Counted from the stretch's first letter, positions 1-7,410 are shown. The stretch is DNA of 9,637 nucleotides from Nitrosotalea sp. (GCA_022545805.1 JAKEIJ010000092.1:1-9637); one strand, 5' to 3'. A program made the numbers and translations. The notes: a model not told the origin generated them from the sequence alone.

Positions 1-249
1 CAGATCTTCTCTTTTTAGGTAGATCTTTGCACCTCCTGCAAATCTTGTTAAATTTTCAGCCAAGTATAATGGAGTAGGTCTTCCAGCATACTGTGTTAGA
101 TAATATCGTAATTCTTTCTTAAAGTCTGCATCATCTTTGTATTTTAGGTATGCCTCTTCTAGTTCTTCTACTGCTGGAACAAGAGTTTCTGGAATGTATC
201 TCCCACCAAACTCTCCGAATTTGCCATTTTTTGGGTATCTTAGTTTCAT
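1..249 (-). CDS. trpB: Tryptophan synthase beta subunit, N-terminal 83 residues (cut by window edge)
   Basis: Read on the minus strand from the ATG at 249-247, the frame stays open to base 1 and gives 83 residues. The start ([20 protein letters not shown], then [14 protein letters not shown]) is the typical N-terminus of TrpB, and [12 protein letters not shown] followed by KREDL near residues 56-83 is the conserved segment before the PLP-binding lysine. That lysine lies outside the window. TrpB is the cytoplasmic PLP enzyme that joins indole and L-serine into tryptophan, normally as an alpha2-beta2 complex with TrpA. The FGGRYIPE form points to the ordinary TrpB1 type rather than the longer TrpB2. 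The start codon overlaps the trpC stop by 4 nt (ATGA, 249-246), so this is a downstream cistron of the trp operon. trpA and possibly trpF may follow beyond the left edge, which is inference. Confidence 0.95.
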   Translation of the reverse strand, partial: MKLRYPKNGKFGEFGGRYIPETLVPAVEELEEAYLKYKDDADFKKELRYYLTQYAGRPTPLYLAENLTRFAGGAKIYLKREDL

Positions 250-1019
250 ATTGACAACACCAACTCTGATACCAATCCCTTGATATTTTTACTCTTCATT
301 ATGCTACTACCTACCAAGAAAGCATCAGCACCACATTTTTTCAAAAACTGGATATCTTTTGGCGATTCTACCCCGCTTTCTGATATTATGACTCGCTCTT
401 CATCTCTGTCTTTTAGGATGGATTTTGTGGTCTCAAGGTTTATCTCAAGTGTATCTAGGTTACGATTGTTTATTCCGAGTATGTCTGCCTTGGTCTTTGC
501 AGAATCAAAAAATTCTTTTTTTGTGTGTGACTCTAACAATACTAAAAGTTTCTTTTTGTGTGCATATGAAACAAACTCATCAATGTCTTTTGCAAACTTT
601 TTATCAAATATTGCCTGTATCAAAAGAACCATGTCTGCTCCTAATTTTTCTGCAGCATCAATTTGGGATTTGTCTACTACAATATCTTTCATCAACAGAG
701 GTACCTTGACACTTTTTCGAATCTTTGTAAAATAATCTGGTGAACCATTAAACAAGTATGGCTGTGTTAAAACTGATAATCCTATTGCACCACCATCCAC
801 CATCTGTTTTGCAATCATGACAGGATCTGATACCTCTCTTATGTTTCCAAGTGACGGTGATGAAAATTTTACCTCTGTTATCAGTGAAGCATGCTCGTTA
901 CTTCTAATTTGTTTGATTAGGTCTTTTTCTGATTTGGAATTTTTATAATTGATTTCGTAGGTGCCATCGTTTATTGCCTTTTGTGAATTGTTGGCAAGTT
1001 TCTCAAGCATATCTTTCAT
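246..1019 (-). CDS. trpC: Indole-3-glycerol-phosphate synthase
   Basis: This 257-residue protein has the length of a monofunctional (beta/alpha)8-barrel IGPS. The enzyme decarboxylates and cyclises 1-(2-carboxyphenylamino)-1-deoxyribulose 5-phosphate to indole-3-glycerol phosphate. Family residues are in place: E49 and K51 in [14 protein letters not shown] (with the SPS phosphate and anthranilate segment at 54-56), general-acid K111 in LLMKDIV, E163 in LLES, the [10 protein letters not shown] segment at 183-192, SESG at 213-216 and VGSSIM at 236-241. It therefore looks fully active. Its ATG (1019-1017) overlaps the trpD stop and its own stop overlaps the trpB start, each as ATGA, which suggests coupled translation. 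A second Met at residue 4 is possible, but the overlap favours the first. No PRAI (TrpF) domain is fused to it. Confidence 0.96.
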   Translation of the reverse strand: MKDMLEKLANNSQKAINDGTYEINYKNSKSEKDLIKQIRSNEHASLITEVKFSSPSLGNIREVSDPVMIAKQMVDGGAIGLSVLTQPYLFNGSPDYFTKIRKSVKVPLLMKDIVVDKSQIDAAEKLGADMVLLIQAIFDKKFAKDIDEFVSYAHKKKLLVLLESHTKKEFFDSAKTKADILGINNRNLDTLEINLETTKSILKDRDEERVIISESGVESPKDIQFLKKCGADAFLVGSSIMKSKNIKGLVSELVLSI

Positions 1020-2062
1020 TTTTTCTCAAAAGTCTCCAGCTTTGTTACATCTCCACAATATTTTATGAAATCTTTGAAAAGGTCATATGCCTTACCATTT
1101 TTGATTGATTCAAGTGAAATCTGTAGCGCCTCATCAAATTTCTCTGAAAACCCGCCAATAATTAACCCGGCTGCTGCATTAAGTGCGGTAACCTCAATCA
1201 TGGGCTTTTTGGCAGTCCCATTTAACACTGAGACAAAGGCTCCTATTGCCTCATCTTTTGTTCTAATCTGAAAATCTGAGATTTTTGCTTTGTCCAAACC
1301 AAGATCTGCTGGGTCAAGTACTGAACTTGTCACTTCGCCCTTGTTTAGTTGATAAATGTAATTTTTGGATGTTGTAGATAATTCATCAAGACCATCTTCA
1401 GAGATTACAGTCATTACATTTGTAGCTCCTCTTGACTCTAAAAGGGATATGACACGACTAAGGTATTCTTTTGAATATACTCCGACAAGCTGGTGTTTTA
1501 CCTGGGCTGGATTGCAAAGCGGGCCTAGTAAATTAAATGCGGTTCGTCTGCCAACCTGTTTTCTTGCGTCTGCAACATTTTTCATGGCAGGATGAAACTT
1601 GGGGGCAAACATAAAGCCAATTCCAAATTTTTCAAGTATCTCTTGGACTTTGGGTGGCTCCATGTTTAGATCATATCCAAAGTATTCAAAAATGTCTGCG
1701 CTTCCACTTGTGCCAGAGACTGACCTGTTTCCATGTTTTGCAACTACTATGCCTGACGCAGCTATCACAAACGATGCGGTGGTTGAAATGTTAAATGTAC
1801 TCATACCATCCCCCCCAGTTCCACATACGTCTATGATGTTTTGATTTATTTTTGGATGTATGTGTACTGCGTTTTGCTGCATCTTGTCTAGCATTGCAAG
1901 AAGCTCTTGGTCTGTTTCTCCTTTTTTTGTTAATGCTCCAAGAAAACTTGTGGTTTCATCCACTGAAATTTTTCCAGATAAAATGTCATCCATTGCATGT
2001 GACATCTCATCATGGTTGAGATTTTTGTTGGATAACATTTTTGTGATATACTCTGTTATCAT
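1016..2062 (-). CDS. trpD: Anthranilate phosphoribosyltransferase
   Basis: A 348-residue cytoplasmic class IV phosphoribosyltransferase of normal family length. It transfers phosphoribose from PRPP to anthranilate, the second committed step to tryptophan. Visible motifs in order are an all-helical N-terminal region (about 1-70), DVCGTGGDGMSTFNIST at 78-94 (PRPP and pyrophosphate loop with GTGGD 81-85), KHGNRSVSGTSGSAD at 109-123, HPAMKNVADAR at 157-167, GRRTAFNLLGPLCNP at 171-185 (anthranilate channel), and DGLDEL at 223-228 with the acidic metal ligands. Typical enzymes read SVSS.SGSAD; here it is SVSGTSGSAD, a mild variation. The start ATG shares ATGA with the trpG stop (2062-2059). It is a monofunctional protein, not fused to TrpG as in enteric bacteria. 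Confidence 0.97.
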   Translation of the reverse strand: MITEYITKMLSNKNLNHDEMSHAMDDILSGKISVDETTSFLGALTKKGETDQELLAMLDKMQQNAVHIHPKINQNIIDVCGTGGDGMSTFNISTTASFVIAASGIVVAKHGNRSVSGTSGSADIFEYFGYDLNMEPPKVQEILEKFGIGFMFAPKFHPAMKNVADARKQVGRRTAFNLLGPLCNPAQVKHQLVGVYSKEYLSRVISLLESRGATNVMTVISEDGLDELSTTSKNYIYQLNKGEVTSSVLDPADLGLDKAKISDFQIRTKDEAIGAFVSVLNGTAKKPMIEVTALNAAAGLIIGGFSEKFDEALQISLESIKNGKAYDLFKDFIKYCGDVTKLETFEKK

Positions 2063-2646
2063 TTTTGCACCAACTTGATAAAATTACTTAGAATCTTCTT
2101 GCCTTCGCTAGTCATGATTGATTCTGGGTGAAATTGGACTCCTTCTATGAGGTATTTTTTGTGGCTAATTGCCATTATTTCCTTGTCATCTTGAGCAACA
2201 GCTGTTACCTCGAGATCCTCTGGAATTATTGTCTTGTCTCCTACTAGGGAGTGATATCTTGTGGCCTTGAAGGGGTTTTGCACTCCCTCAAAGAGCGGCG
2301 ATGTTGTATGTTCTACTGGGCTTGTCTTACCATGTCTTACATTTCCTGCATTGACTACCTTTCCACCAAATGCATGTATAATTCCCTGGTGACCAAGACA
2401 CACTCCAAGTATTGGTTTTGTTGGTCCTAGTTCTTTGATTACTTTAGTGCATATTCCAAAATATTTTTCATCTTCTGGTGTTCCAGGTCCTGGAGAAATT
2501 ATTATTGCATCATAGTTTCCTTTTTTGATGTCATCAATTGTTACCTTGTCATTTCTGATTACATCTGATTCTACGTTTAGCTCTCCAAGTAGCTGGGCAA
2601 TGTTATATACAAAAGAATCATAATTATCAATAATCAAAAATTTCAT
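2059..2646 (-). CDS. trpG: Anthranilate synthase component II, glutamine amidotransferase subunit
   Basis: This is a class I glutamine amidotransferase of 195 residues. It hydrolyses glutamine and channels ammonia to TrpE for anthranilate formation. The N-terminus [16 protein letters not shown] is the family hallmark. Also visible are SPGPGTP (51-57, oxyanion region), GVCLGHQ (81-87) with nucleophile C83, and QFHPES with H173 and E175 completing the triad. The frame stays open 60 nt further upstream to an ATG at 2706, but that extension is antisense-like low-conservation sequence inside trpE. The ATG at 2646 gives the family start and forms the same ATGA overlap with the trpE stop seen at the other junctions. 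Its short length and neighbours fit TrpG. The closely related PabA cannot be ruled out from this subunit alone, but the trp operon makes trpG the natural call. Confidence 0.96.
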   Translation of the reverse strand: MKFLIIDNYDSFVYNIAQLLGELNVESDVIRNDKVTIDDIKKGNYDAIIISPGPGTPEDEKYFGICTKVIKELGPTKPILGVCLGHQGIIHAFGGKVVNAGNVRHGKTSPVEHTTSPLFEGVQNPFKATRYHSLVGDKTIIPEDLEVTAVAQDDKEIMAISHKKYLIEGVQFHPESIMTSEGKKILSNFIKLVQK

Positions 2647-4010
2647 TTTGATGCCTCCTTGAGCGCTGTTATCATTGCATTTGCCTTGTGCTCTGTTTCC
2701 ATCCATTCGTTTTGAGCAACAGAGTCTGTAACTATTCCTGCTCCAGTTTGAATGAAACCCTTTGAACCATTCATGAAGATGCTTCTTATTCCGATTGCAA
2801 AATCGCAGCAGCCATTAAATGAAAAATAACCTATTGCACCGGCGTAAGGTCCTCTCGCATCTGGTTCCAATTCGTCAATTATCTCCATTGCTCGTATCTT
2901 TGGAGCTCCTGACACTGTTCCAGCTGGAAACACTGCCTTAATTGCATCATACATATCGTATTTTTTATCCAATGTTCCAACTACATGGGTTACAATGTGT
3001 TGTACATGGCTGAACTTTTTAACAGCCATTAATTCTTTAACGTGAACAGAGCCATATCTGCATACTCTACCAATGTCATTTCTACCAAGGTCTACTAACA
3101 TTGTATGTTCTGCTAGCTCCTTCTCATCCTGTAGCAATTCCTCTTTTAGCTCCTCGTTCTTTCTTTCATCGTTTGTAATTGGTCTCGTACCTGCAATGGG
3201 AAACGTCTCAACTTGGTTTCCAGTAATACGCAGTAACATCTCTGGACTGGAACCAATTATGGTCCTCTCTCCCAGTTTCATGTGATAAAGATATGGTGAT
3301 GGGTTAATCTGACGTAGAATTTTGTATACTTTGAGATAGTCACCATCTGCATCAAAATTGAATTTCCTTGAAAGTACTACTTGGAAGATATCTCCGTCAT
3401 GAATGTATTTTTTTGCCTGTTTTACCATGTCTACAAATTTGTCTTGATTCAAATTTTCAGAAATCTTTGAAACAGAAAACTTGTCACAATCTATATTGGT
3501 GAATGATATTTTTTCTATTCTATTTTTATCATAATAAAAATAAAATGATCTTTTTTTCTTGTTGTCATAAAGAATTCCATCTGTGTATATTCCAAACTCC
3601 ATCAAAGGCTCGTCTGAGCTCTTGTGGGACTCTGGAATCTTTTCCCATAATCTGATTGCATCATAATTGATGATTCCAACTGCTCCTCCAACATATCTAT
3701 ATTTTTGATCAGGTATCTGGTAAACTAGTTTTTTGATCTCAGACAAAGGATCGTTTGTTGTGATTGTCATCGAGCCTCCGCTTTTGTAATGGAAGACAAC
3801 TTTGTCTGAATACCCCTTGATGACTATTGATGGGTCAAAACCAATCAGTGATGTCTCTGATAGCTCTTCAGGCCCTGTAAGGGATTCAAAGAAGAATGAA
3901 TGATCGAATTCTCGTGAAATTTTGTTGTAAAGATCAAATTGGGAGCCAGTATAGTCTAGAGGTATTATCTTAAGGCTTGAATGCCCAAATGTGGCCACCC
4001 ATGTGCACAT
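2643..4010 (-). CDS. trpE: Anthranilate synthase component I
   Basis: A 455-residue chorismate-utilising enzyme that, with TrpG, converts chorismate and ammonia to anthranilate and pyruvate. It is the first and usually feedback-controlled step of tryptophan synthesis. Motifs, numbered from the ATG at 4010, are [11 protein letters not shown] at 39-49 (position of the LLES-type tryptophan-binding element), GAVGIINYD (109-117), [12 protein letters not shown] (204-215), NPSPYLY (236-242), PIAGTRP (271-277), [10 protein letters not shown] (306-315), [19 protein letters not shown] (364-382), [10 protein letters not shown] (387-396) and IQTGAGIV (420-427). It is the first cistron of the operon. The start is uncertain: the ATG at 4010 follows a weak AGAAGG element, whereas an in-frame GTG at 3998-3996 lies about 29 nt from the centre of the nearest TATA box and would give a leaderless [10 protein letters not shown] start. 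The residues before that GTG (MCTW) do not look conserved to me. Confidence 0.96.
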   Translation of the reverse strand: MCTWVATFGHSSLKIIPLDYTGSQFDLYNKISREFDHSFFFESLTGPEELSETSLIGFDPSIVIKGYSDKVVFHYKSGGSMTITTNDPLSEIKKLVYQIPDQKYRYVGGAVGIINYDAIRLWEKIPESHKSSDEPLMEFGIYTDGILYDNKKKRSFYFYYDKNRIEKISFTNIDCDKFSVSKISENLNQDKFVDMVKQAKKYIHDGDIFQVVLSRKFNFDADGDYLKVYKILRQINPSPYLYHMKLGERTIIGSSPEMLLRITGNQVETFPIAGTRPITNDERKNEELKEELLQDEKELAEHTMLVDLGRNDIGRVCRYGSVHVKELMAVKKFSHVQHIVTHVVGTLDKKYDMYDAIKAVFPAGTVSGAPKIRAMEIIDELEPDARGPYAGAIGYFSFNGCCDFAIGIRSIFMNGSKGFIQTGAGIVTDSVAQNEWMETEHKANAMITALKEASK

Positions 4011-4023
4011 TCATTTCCTTCTC

Positions 4024-4031
4024 TATTTAAA
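4024..4031 (-). promoter_or_regulatory. Candidate TATA box for the trp operon
   Basis: On the minus strand this reads TTTAAATA within an AT-rich run (TTAATTTTAAATAG). Its centre is about 29 nt upstream of the in-frame GTG at 3998 but only about 17 nt upstream of the ATG at 4010. Archaeal TATA boxes usually centre about 25-27 nt before the transcription start, so this box would favour a leaderless transcript beginning near the GTG. A second minus-strand TATA-like run (CATATAAAGG, about 4077-4086) would instead give a leader of some 40-45 nt containing AGAAGG before the ATG. Which is used cannot be decided from sequence. Confidence 0.5.
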
Positions 4032-4059
4032 ATTAAGCCAAATCCTAATACTATCTATT

Positions 4060-4077
4060 ACGGTATGGTACGGTACC
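4060..4077. repeat. Three tandem GGTAT/C pentamers in the trpE/zinc-ribbon control region
   Basis: The run GGTAT-GGTAC-GGTAC at 4062-4076 consists of three head-to-tail pentamers. It also contains ACGGTA twice, at 4060 and 4070, exactly 10 bp apart, and ends in the palindrome GGTACC (4072-4077). It abuts the TATA box of the rightward gene, where archaeal BRE or an operator would lie, and sits upstream of the leftward trpE promoter. A helical-turn-spaced repeat between two divergent promoters is a reasonable operator candidate. The regulator and effector are unknown, and the function is inferred only from position. Confidence 0.4.
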
Positions 4078-4085
4078 TTTATATG
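4078..4085 (+). promoter_or_regulatory. TATA box of the small zinc-ribbon gene (leaderless)
   Basis: TTTATATG is a good archaeal TATA element. Its centre is about 25-26 nt before the A of the ATG at 4107, so transcription should start at or within a base or two of the start codon. There is no Shine-Dalgarno sequence in the intervening bases, which fits a leaderless mRNA. The same AT-rich core reads as CATATAAAGG on the other strand, so it could also serve trpE. Confidence 0.6.
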
Positions 4086-4106
4086 CGATCTTTGTGTACG
4101 TAAACC

Positions 4107-4322
4107 ATGTCTCAAGTACTGATTCCAAACTTTGACCGGAGCAAATCCCTGCTGTTTCAGGACCTGTATTTTGCAAGAAAAAAGCCCTTGGTCAAGACTA
4201 CTGTTGCAGAGGCTGCCTGTACTATTTGTCAAAAAGGTTTGGGAGATGGAGTATCTGTTACCGCAAAAAGAGTGGGACTAAAACTGAGGCTTTTCTGTCA
4301 ATATCATATTCCACAAGAATGA
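4107..4322 (+). CDS. Small zinc-ribbon-like protein, function unknown
   Basis: A 71-residue basic protein. The C-terminal half carries CTIC at 38-41 and CQYH at 64-67, giving C-x2-C-x22-C-x2-H, which is a plausible four-ligand zinc knuckle/ribbon. The segment between them (QKGLGDGVSVTAKRVGLKLRL) reads like a beta hairpin. The N-terminal 35 residues (IPNFDRSKSLLFQDLYFARKKP) are unlike any domain I recognise. There is no signal peptide or membrane segment, so it is likely cytoplasmic. The gene is supported by the well-placed TATA box at 4078-4085, the ordered cysteine/histidine pattern, and the fact that it fills the space between trpE (divergent, 96 nt away) and ilvD (convergent, 15-nt gap). 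It could be a nucleic-acid-binding or RNA-polymerase-associated ribbon, or a regulator of its neighbours. Both are inference, and no family name is claimed. Confidence 0.8.
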   Translation: MSQVLIPNFDRSKSLLFQDLYFARKKPLVKTTVAEAACTICQKGLGDGVSVTAKRVGLKLRLFCQYHIPQE

Positions 4323-4337
4323 TTTTGTCTGATAGTT

Positions 4338-6026
4338 TTACCAGATTGGTTTTGTAATTGCACCTTCTGCAGCAGATGTCACAAGTGATGCAAATTTTGC
4401 AAGAGCGCCAGTTTCATAGTTTGGCTTTCTTGGTTTCCAATCACGACGTCTTTGTGCAAGTTCATTTTCTGACACCATTAGATCAATGGCATTTTTCTCT
4501 AGGTTGATGACAACTTCGTCGCCCTCTTTTACTAGTGCTATGTTTCCGCCAACTGCTGCTTCTGGTGCAACATGACCTATCATGAATCCCCTTGTCGCTC
4601 CTGAGAATCTACCGTCTGTTATCAATGCAACTTTCTCCCCCAAGTTTTGTCCAACAAGAGCTGCTGTAACGCCAAGCATTTCTCGCATTCCTGGTCCACC
4701 CTTGGGACCTTCATATCTTATTATGACAACATCATTTTCTTTTATCAGTCGTTTTGATATCGCATCAAACGCATCTTCTTCTTTGTCAAATACTTTGGCT
4801 TTGCCTCTGAATTCTTTCGTGTGAACACCTGCAACTTTTACTACGGCGCCTTCTGGTGCAAGTGATCCTCTAAGTATTGTAAGAGTTCCAACATCGTGAA
4901 TTGGTGACTCAATTGATTTTAACACTTTTTGACTTGAATCAAATGATATTTGTAGTGAATCAAGATTGTGTTTAACTGTCTTGCCTGTTACTGTCATGGC
5001 GTTTTCGTGAATGAGGTTTTTCTTTTGCAAACTCTTCATTAGCAATGGAATTCCGCCTATCTTGTCAAGATCTAGCATGACATATGTTCCGCCAGGTCTC
5101 ATGTCAGCAATGTGAGGAGTCTTTCTTCTAATTCTCTCAAAATCATCAAGTGTCAATTTTACTCCTATCTCACGAGATAGTGCAAGCAAGTGTAATACTG
5201 CATTTGTAGAGCCACCTATGGCATTAGCTACTACAATGGCATTTTCAAATGCCTCGTATGTCAATATGTCTTTTGGTCTTATTCCAGTTTCAAGTAAATT
5301 CATCACGGCCTTGCCGCTTTCGTATACCATTTTTTCCCTTCTTGGATCCTCTGCGGGTGGTGATGCATTTCCTGGTAGTGCAATTCCTATTGCTTCACTA
5401 ATTGAGGCCATTGTATTTGCAGTGTACATTCCTCCACAAGAGCCAGAATTTGGACATGCTACATTTTCTAAATTCTTTAGCGCCTCTAATGTTAGGTTTC
5501 CTGCATCATAGGCTCCTACTGCTTCGTATACATCTTGAACTGTAACTTGTTTTCCATCCAAAATTCCTGGCATGATTGTACCGCCGTAGACAAAAACAGA
5601 TGGCAAGTTAAGTCTGGCCATTCCCATCATGGTACCTGGTAAACTCTTGTCACATCCTGCAATTCCGACAAGTCCATCATACTGATGTGCACGAACCATT
5701 AACTCAATAGAATCTGCAATAATTTCTCTACTAACTAGCGATGACTTCATGCCTTCATGACCCATTGCAATACCATCGCTTACTGCAATTGTAGAAAATT
5801 CTCTAGGTGTTCCGCCAGCAATCTCAACTCCTGCTTTTGCATGAGTTGCCAATCTGCCTAGATGGATGTTACACGGTGTTGCTTCATTTCCGCTATGTGA
5901 TACACCGATGAAAGGTTTGCCTAAATCATTATCGTCCAAACCCATTGCCTTGTACATGGCTCGATGGGGTGCCCTTGAAGGACCCTCTACTACATTTCTG
6001 CTTGATATTTCCAATGCTGATACCAT
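4338..6026 (-). CDS. ilvD: Dihydroxy-acid dehydratase
   Basis: This 562-residue IlvD/Edd-family enzyme dehydrates 2,3-dihydroxyisovalerate and 2,3-dihydroxy-3-methylvalerate to the keto acid precursors of valine, leucine and isoleucine, using an Fe-S cluster and Mg2+. Cluster cysteines are C52 (TPCNIHL), C125 ([12 protein letters not shown]) and C197 ([10 protein letters not shown]). D84 ([11 protein letters not shown]), D126 and K127 (the usual carbamylated lysine) match the metal site. The C-terminal [19 protein letters not shown], with the catalytic serine of SGATRG, is intact. The first residues MVSAL precede [19 protein letters not shown]. As I remember them, archaeal relatives begin near MEISS, so the in-frame TTG at 6014-6012 may be the real start; it also lies about 28 nt from the TATA box centre, while the ATG lies only about 16 nt away. 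A monocistronic transcript is likely. The sugar-acid dehydratases of this family are less likely because the CDKSLPG and SGSCGGM segments are IlvD-like. Confidence 0.96.
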   Translation of the reverse strand: MVSALEISSRNVVEGPSRAPHRAMYKAMGLDDNDLGKPFIGVSHSGNEATPCNIHLGRLATHAKAGVEIAGGTPREFSTIAVSDGIAMGHEGMKSSLVSREIIADSIELMVRAHQYDGLVGIAGCDKSLPGTMMGMARLNLPSVFVYGGTIMPGILDGKQVTVQDVYEAVGAYDAGNLTLEALKNLENVACPNSGSCGGMYTANTMASISEAIGIALPGNASPPAEDPRREKMVYESGKAVMNLLETGIRPKDILTYEAFENAIVVANAIGGSTNAVLHLLALSREIGVKLTLDDFERIRRKTPHIADMRPGGTYVMLDLDKIGGIPLLMKSLQKKNLIHENAMTVTGKTVKHNLDSLQISFDSSQKVLKSIESPIHDVGTLTILRGSLAPEGAVVKVAGVHTKEFRGKAKVFDKEEDAFDAISKRLIKENDVVIIRYEGPKGGPGMREMLGVTAALVGQNLGEKVALITDGRFSGATRGFMIGHVAPEAAVGGNIALVKEGDEVVINLEKNAIDLMVSENELAQRRRDWKPRKPNYETGALAKFASLVTSAAEGAITKPIW

Positions 6027-6038
6027 ATTTTAAGCCCT

Positions 6039-6046
6039 ATTTTATA
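6039..6046 (-). promoter_or_regulatory. TATA box of ilvD
   Basis: The minus strand reads TATAAAAT here (in GTATAAAATAGGG). The centre is about 28 nt from an in-frame TTG at 6014 and about 16 nt from the ATG at 6026. If this box is used, the transcript begins downstream of the ATG and translation would start at the TTG without a leader. A weaker AT-rich run (CTTAAAATAT, 6033-6024) adjoins the ATG and is too close to act as its promoter. Confidence 0.55.
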
Positions 6047-6089
6047 CATTGTAGATAATTTCATACATGAGATCCTCAATCTGGTTCAT

Positions 6090-6118
6090 TTTTTCCAAAT
6101 CCGCAAACTATGGAAAAA
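6090..6118. repeat. Inverted repeat in the ilvD/FN3 intergenic region
   Basis: TTTTTCCA (6090-6097) and TGGAAAAA (6111-6118) are perfect 8-nt inverted copies separated by 13 nt. The element lies in the 205-nt divergent gap between ilvD and the FN3-SHOCT gene, upstream of both promoters. A terminator makes little sense there, so a pair of protein-binding half-sites is more likely. An AT-rich match of this size can also arise by chance. The rest of the 6027-6231 gap shows the two promoters and no convincing gene. Confidence 0.3.
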
Positions 6119-6200
6119 TTCCGTACAAAAAACAACACTTGATTTTGATAATTTATGAATAAAATGAACTCAATAGTTGACAAGTATGAATTCTACCGAG

Positions 6201-6210
6201 TTTTTAATAA
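6201..6210 (+). promoter_or_regulatory. TATA box of the FN3-SHOCT gene (leaderless)
   Basis: TTTTTAATAA is centred about 26-27 nt before the ATG at 6232, the distance expected if transcription begins at the start codon. No Shine-Dalgarno-like sequence lies between box and ATG. Confidence 0.6.
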
Positions 6211-6231
6211 TTAGAATACAAGATTCAGTGT

Positions 6232-7410
6232 ATGGACAAGCAGGAACTGTATCTAAGTGTACTATTGTCTATAATTGTTGTATCTCTTACCGTAATTCCT
6301 GCTTATGCAGAAGTGACCTCGCTTAAAACAAATGCACCATTTTACAAAGGAGGGAGTAAAATCTATTTTTCAGGTACTATACTAGATACAGATCCGCCGA
6401 ATGTCACTTTGTTACTCTTTGATCCTACTGACAAATTCATTTCACTTGCATCAGGAATTGCAGATAGTAATCACACTTTTCAGATAATTGTTGATACCAG
6501 TACTTCTGATAATCAACAAAAATTCTCAATCAAGGGAACATACAATGCAACTGCATTTATTGCAACCAAAGAAAACGGAAAAACCGTAGAGTTTACATTT
6601 TCACCAGATGGCTCTCCTGTTATATCGTCACCTCCTATCTCTTTAACTACCGCAGCAGCATCTTCTACTGAGATTGATCTACGGTGGACGAGTCCTACAA
6701 ATACTGGTGGCGGACAACTCGCAGGATATAAAATAGAAAGAGACGATGGGACTGGCTTTAATTTTATTCAAAACACATTGTCAACGTCATATCAGGATAC
6801 TGGACTTACTTCAAATAAATTGTATTCTTATCGAGTATCTGCAGTAAACCAGGCTGGAACAAGTAACCCATCGAATGTTGCAACGGCTGTTACTTTCTCT
6901 CCTCCTAGTACAATCACCCAGCCTCCTACGACTGATCAATCTCAGACTTCGGTTGATGACCTAATCAAAAAAAGAATCGAGGATGCAAAAAGATTGCAAG
7001 ATTTGATCAATAGTAAGAATTCTGGTTCTCCAACAGTTAATTCTAAAGTAATTCAGCTAAGCGAAAAGATGGCAGTAGATGATATTGCTTCAAACCCGGG
7101 GGTGCAGAAATCTAACGCTTTAGGGAACAATCTTCCTGGCCTTGGAGGCTTTAATGCTAACAGTGTGATATATCCAATAATTTCTCTTGTAGGAGCAGGA
7201 ATAGTGGGTTCAATACTTTATCTCAAAAAGAAACGAAACCAATCTGCTAATTCCACTGCAAAGATATCGGAAATTCCCGTACCTGAAGTTTCATCTGAAC
7301 AAAAAGATGACGGTGATCATGCAATGATGATTCTAAAAAATAGATTGGCAAAAGGAGAAATAACTGTAGACCAATTCAAGGAATTAAAGGAAGAACTATC
7401 AGAGCCCTAA
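6232..7410 (+). CDS. Secreted, membrane-anchored FN3 protein with C-terminal SHOCT domain
   Basis: This 392-residue protein has a Sec-type signal peptide at 1-26 (hydrophobic LLSIIVVSLTVIP, then AYA before E27). A beta-rich domain (about 27-125) carries sequons NVT57, NHT80 and NAT105. A fibronectin type III domain follows (about 133-222; IDLRWTSPTNTGG, GYKIERDDG, YSYRVSAVNQAGTSNPSN). After a Pro/Thr linker (224-240) come a charged helix (241-262), a low-complexity stretch, a membrane helix at about 312-331 stopped by KKKR, and a cytoplasmic tail whose last 28 residues (HAMMILKNRLAKGEITVDQF, then KELKEELSEP) match the SHOCT pattern. The topology places FN3 outside and SHOCT inside. The domains suggest binding or sensing at the cell surface, but no catalytic residue is seen and the partner is unknown. 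It is transcribed alone from a leaderless promoter, and its stop overlaps the opposing gene by 4 nt. Confidence 0.9.
   Translation: MDKQELYLSVLLSIIVVSLTVIPAYAEVTSLKTNAPFYKGGSKIYFSGTILDTDPPNVTLLLFDPTDKFISLASGIADSNHTFQIIVDTSTSDNQQKFSIKGTYNATAFIATKENGKTVEFTFSPDGSPVISSPPISLTTAAASSTEIDLRWTSPTNTGGGQLAGYKIERDDGTGFNFIQNTLSTSYQDTGLTSNKLYSYRVSAVNQAGTSNPSNVATAVTFSPPSTITQPPTTDQSQTSVDDLIKKRIEDAKRLQDLINSKNSGSPTVNSKVIQLSEKMAVDDIASNPGVQKSNALGNNLPGLGGFNANSVIYPIISLVGAGIVGSILYLKKKRNQSANSTAKISEIPVPEVSSEQKDDGDHAMMILKNRLAKGEITVDQFKELKEELSEP

Noticed and set aside
2647..2706. A 20-residue N-terminal extension of TrpG from an ATG at 2706
   Set aside because: It lies inside the 3' end of trpE, has no family similarity, and would break the ATGA overlap. 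[12 protein letters not shown] is the normal TrpG start.
3970..4014. A 14-codon leader-like ORF (ATG at 4014) with one Trp codon overlapping the start of trpE in another frame
   Set aside because: It has a single Trp codon and overlaps coding sequence with no space for alternative hairpins, and the likely transcript start is at or after its ATG. Peptide-leader attenuation is not expected in archaea.
4023..4232. A minus-strand open frame of 69 codons over the divergent region
   Set aside because: It runs antisense through the zinc-ribbon gene and across both promoters, and its composition is unlike a protein.
5218..5511. A plus-strand open frame of 97 codons inside ilvD
   Set aside because: It is antisense to the most conserved part of ilvD (SGSCGGM region) and has no promoter.
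6090..6118. The 8-nt inverted repeat as a transcription terminator
   Set aside because: Both neighbouring genes start here and run away from it, so no known transcript ends at this place.
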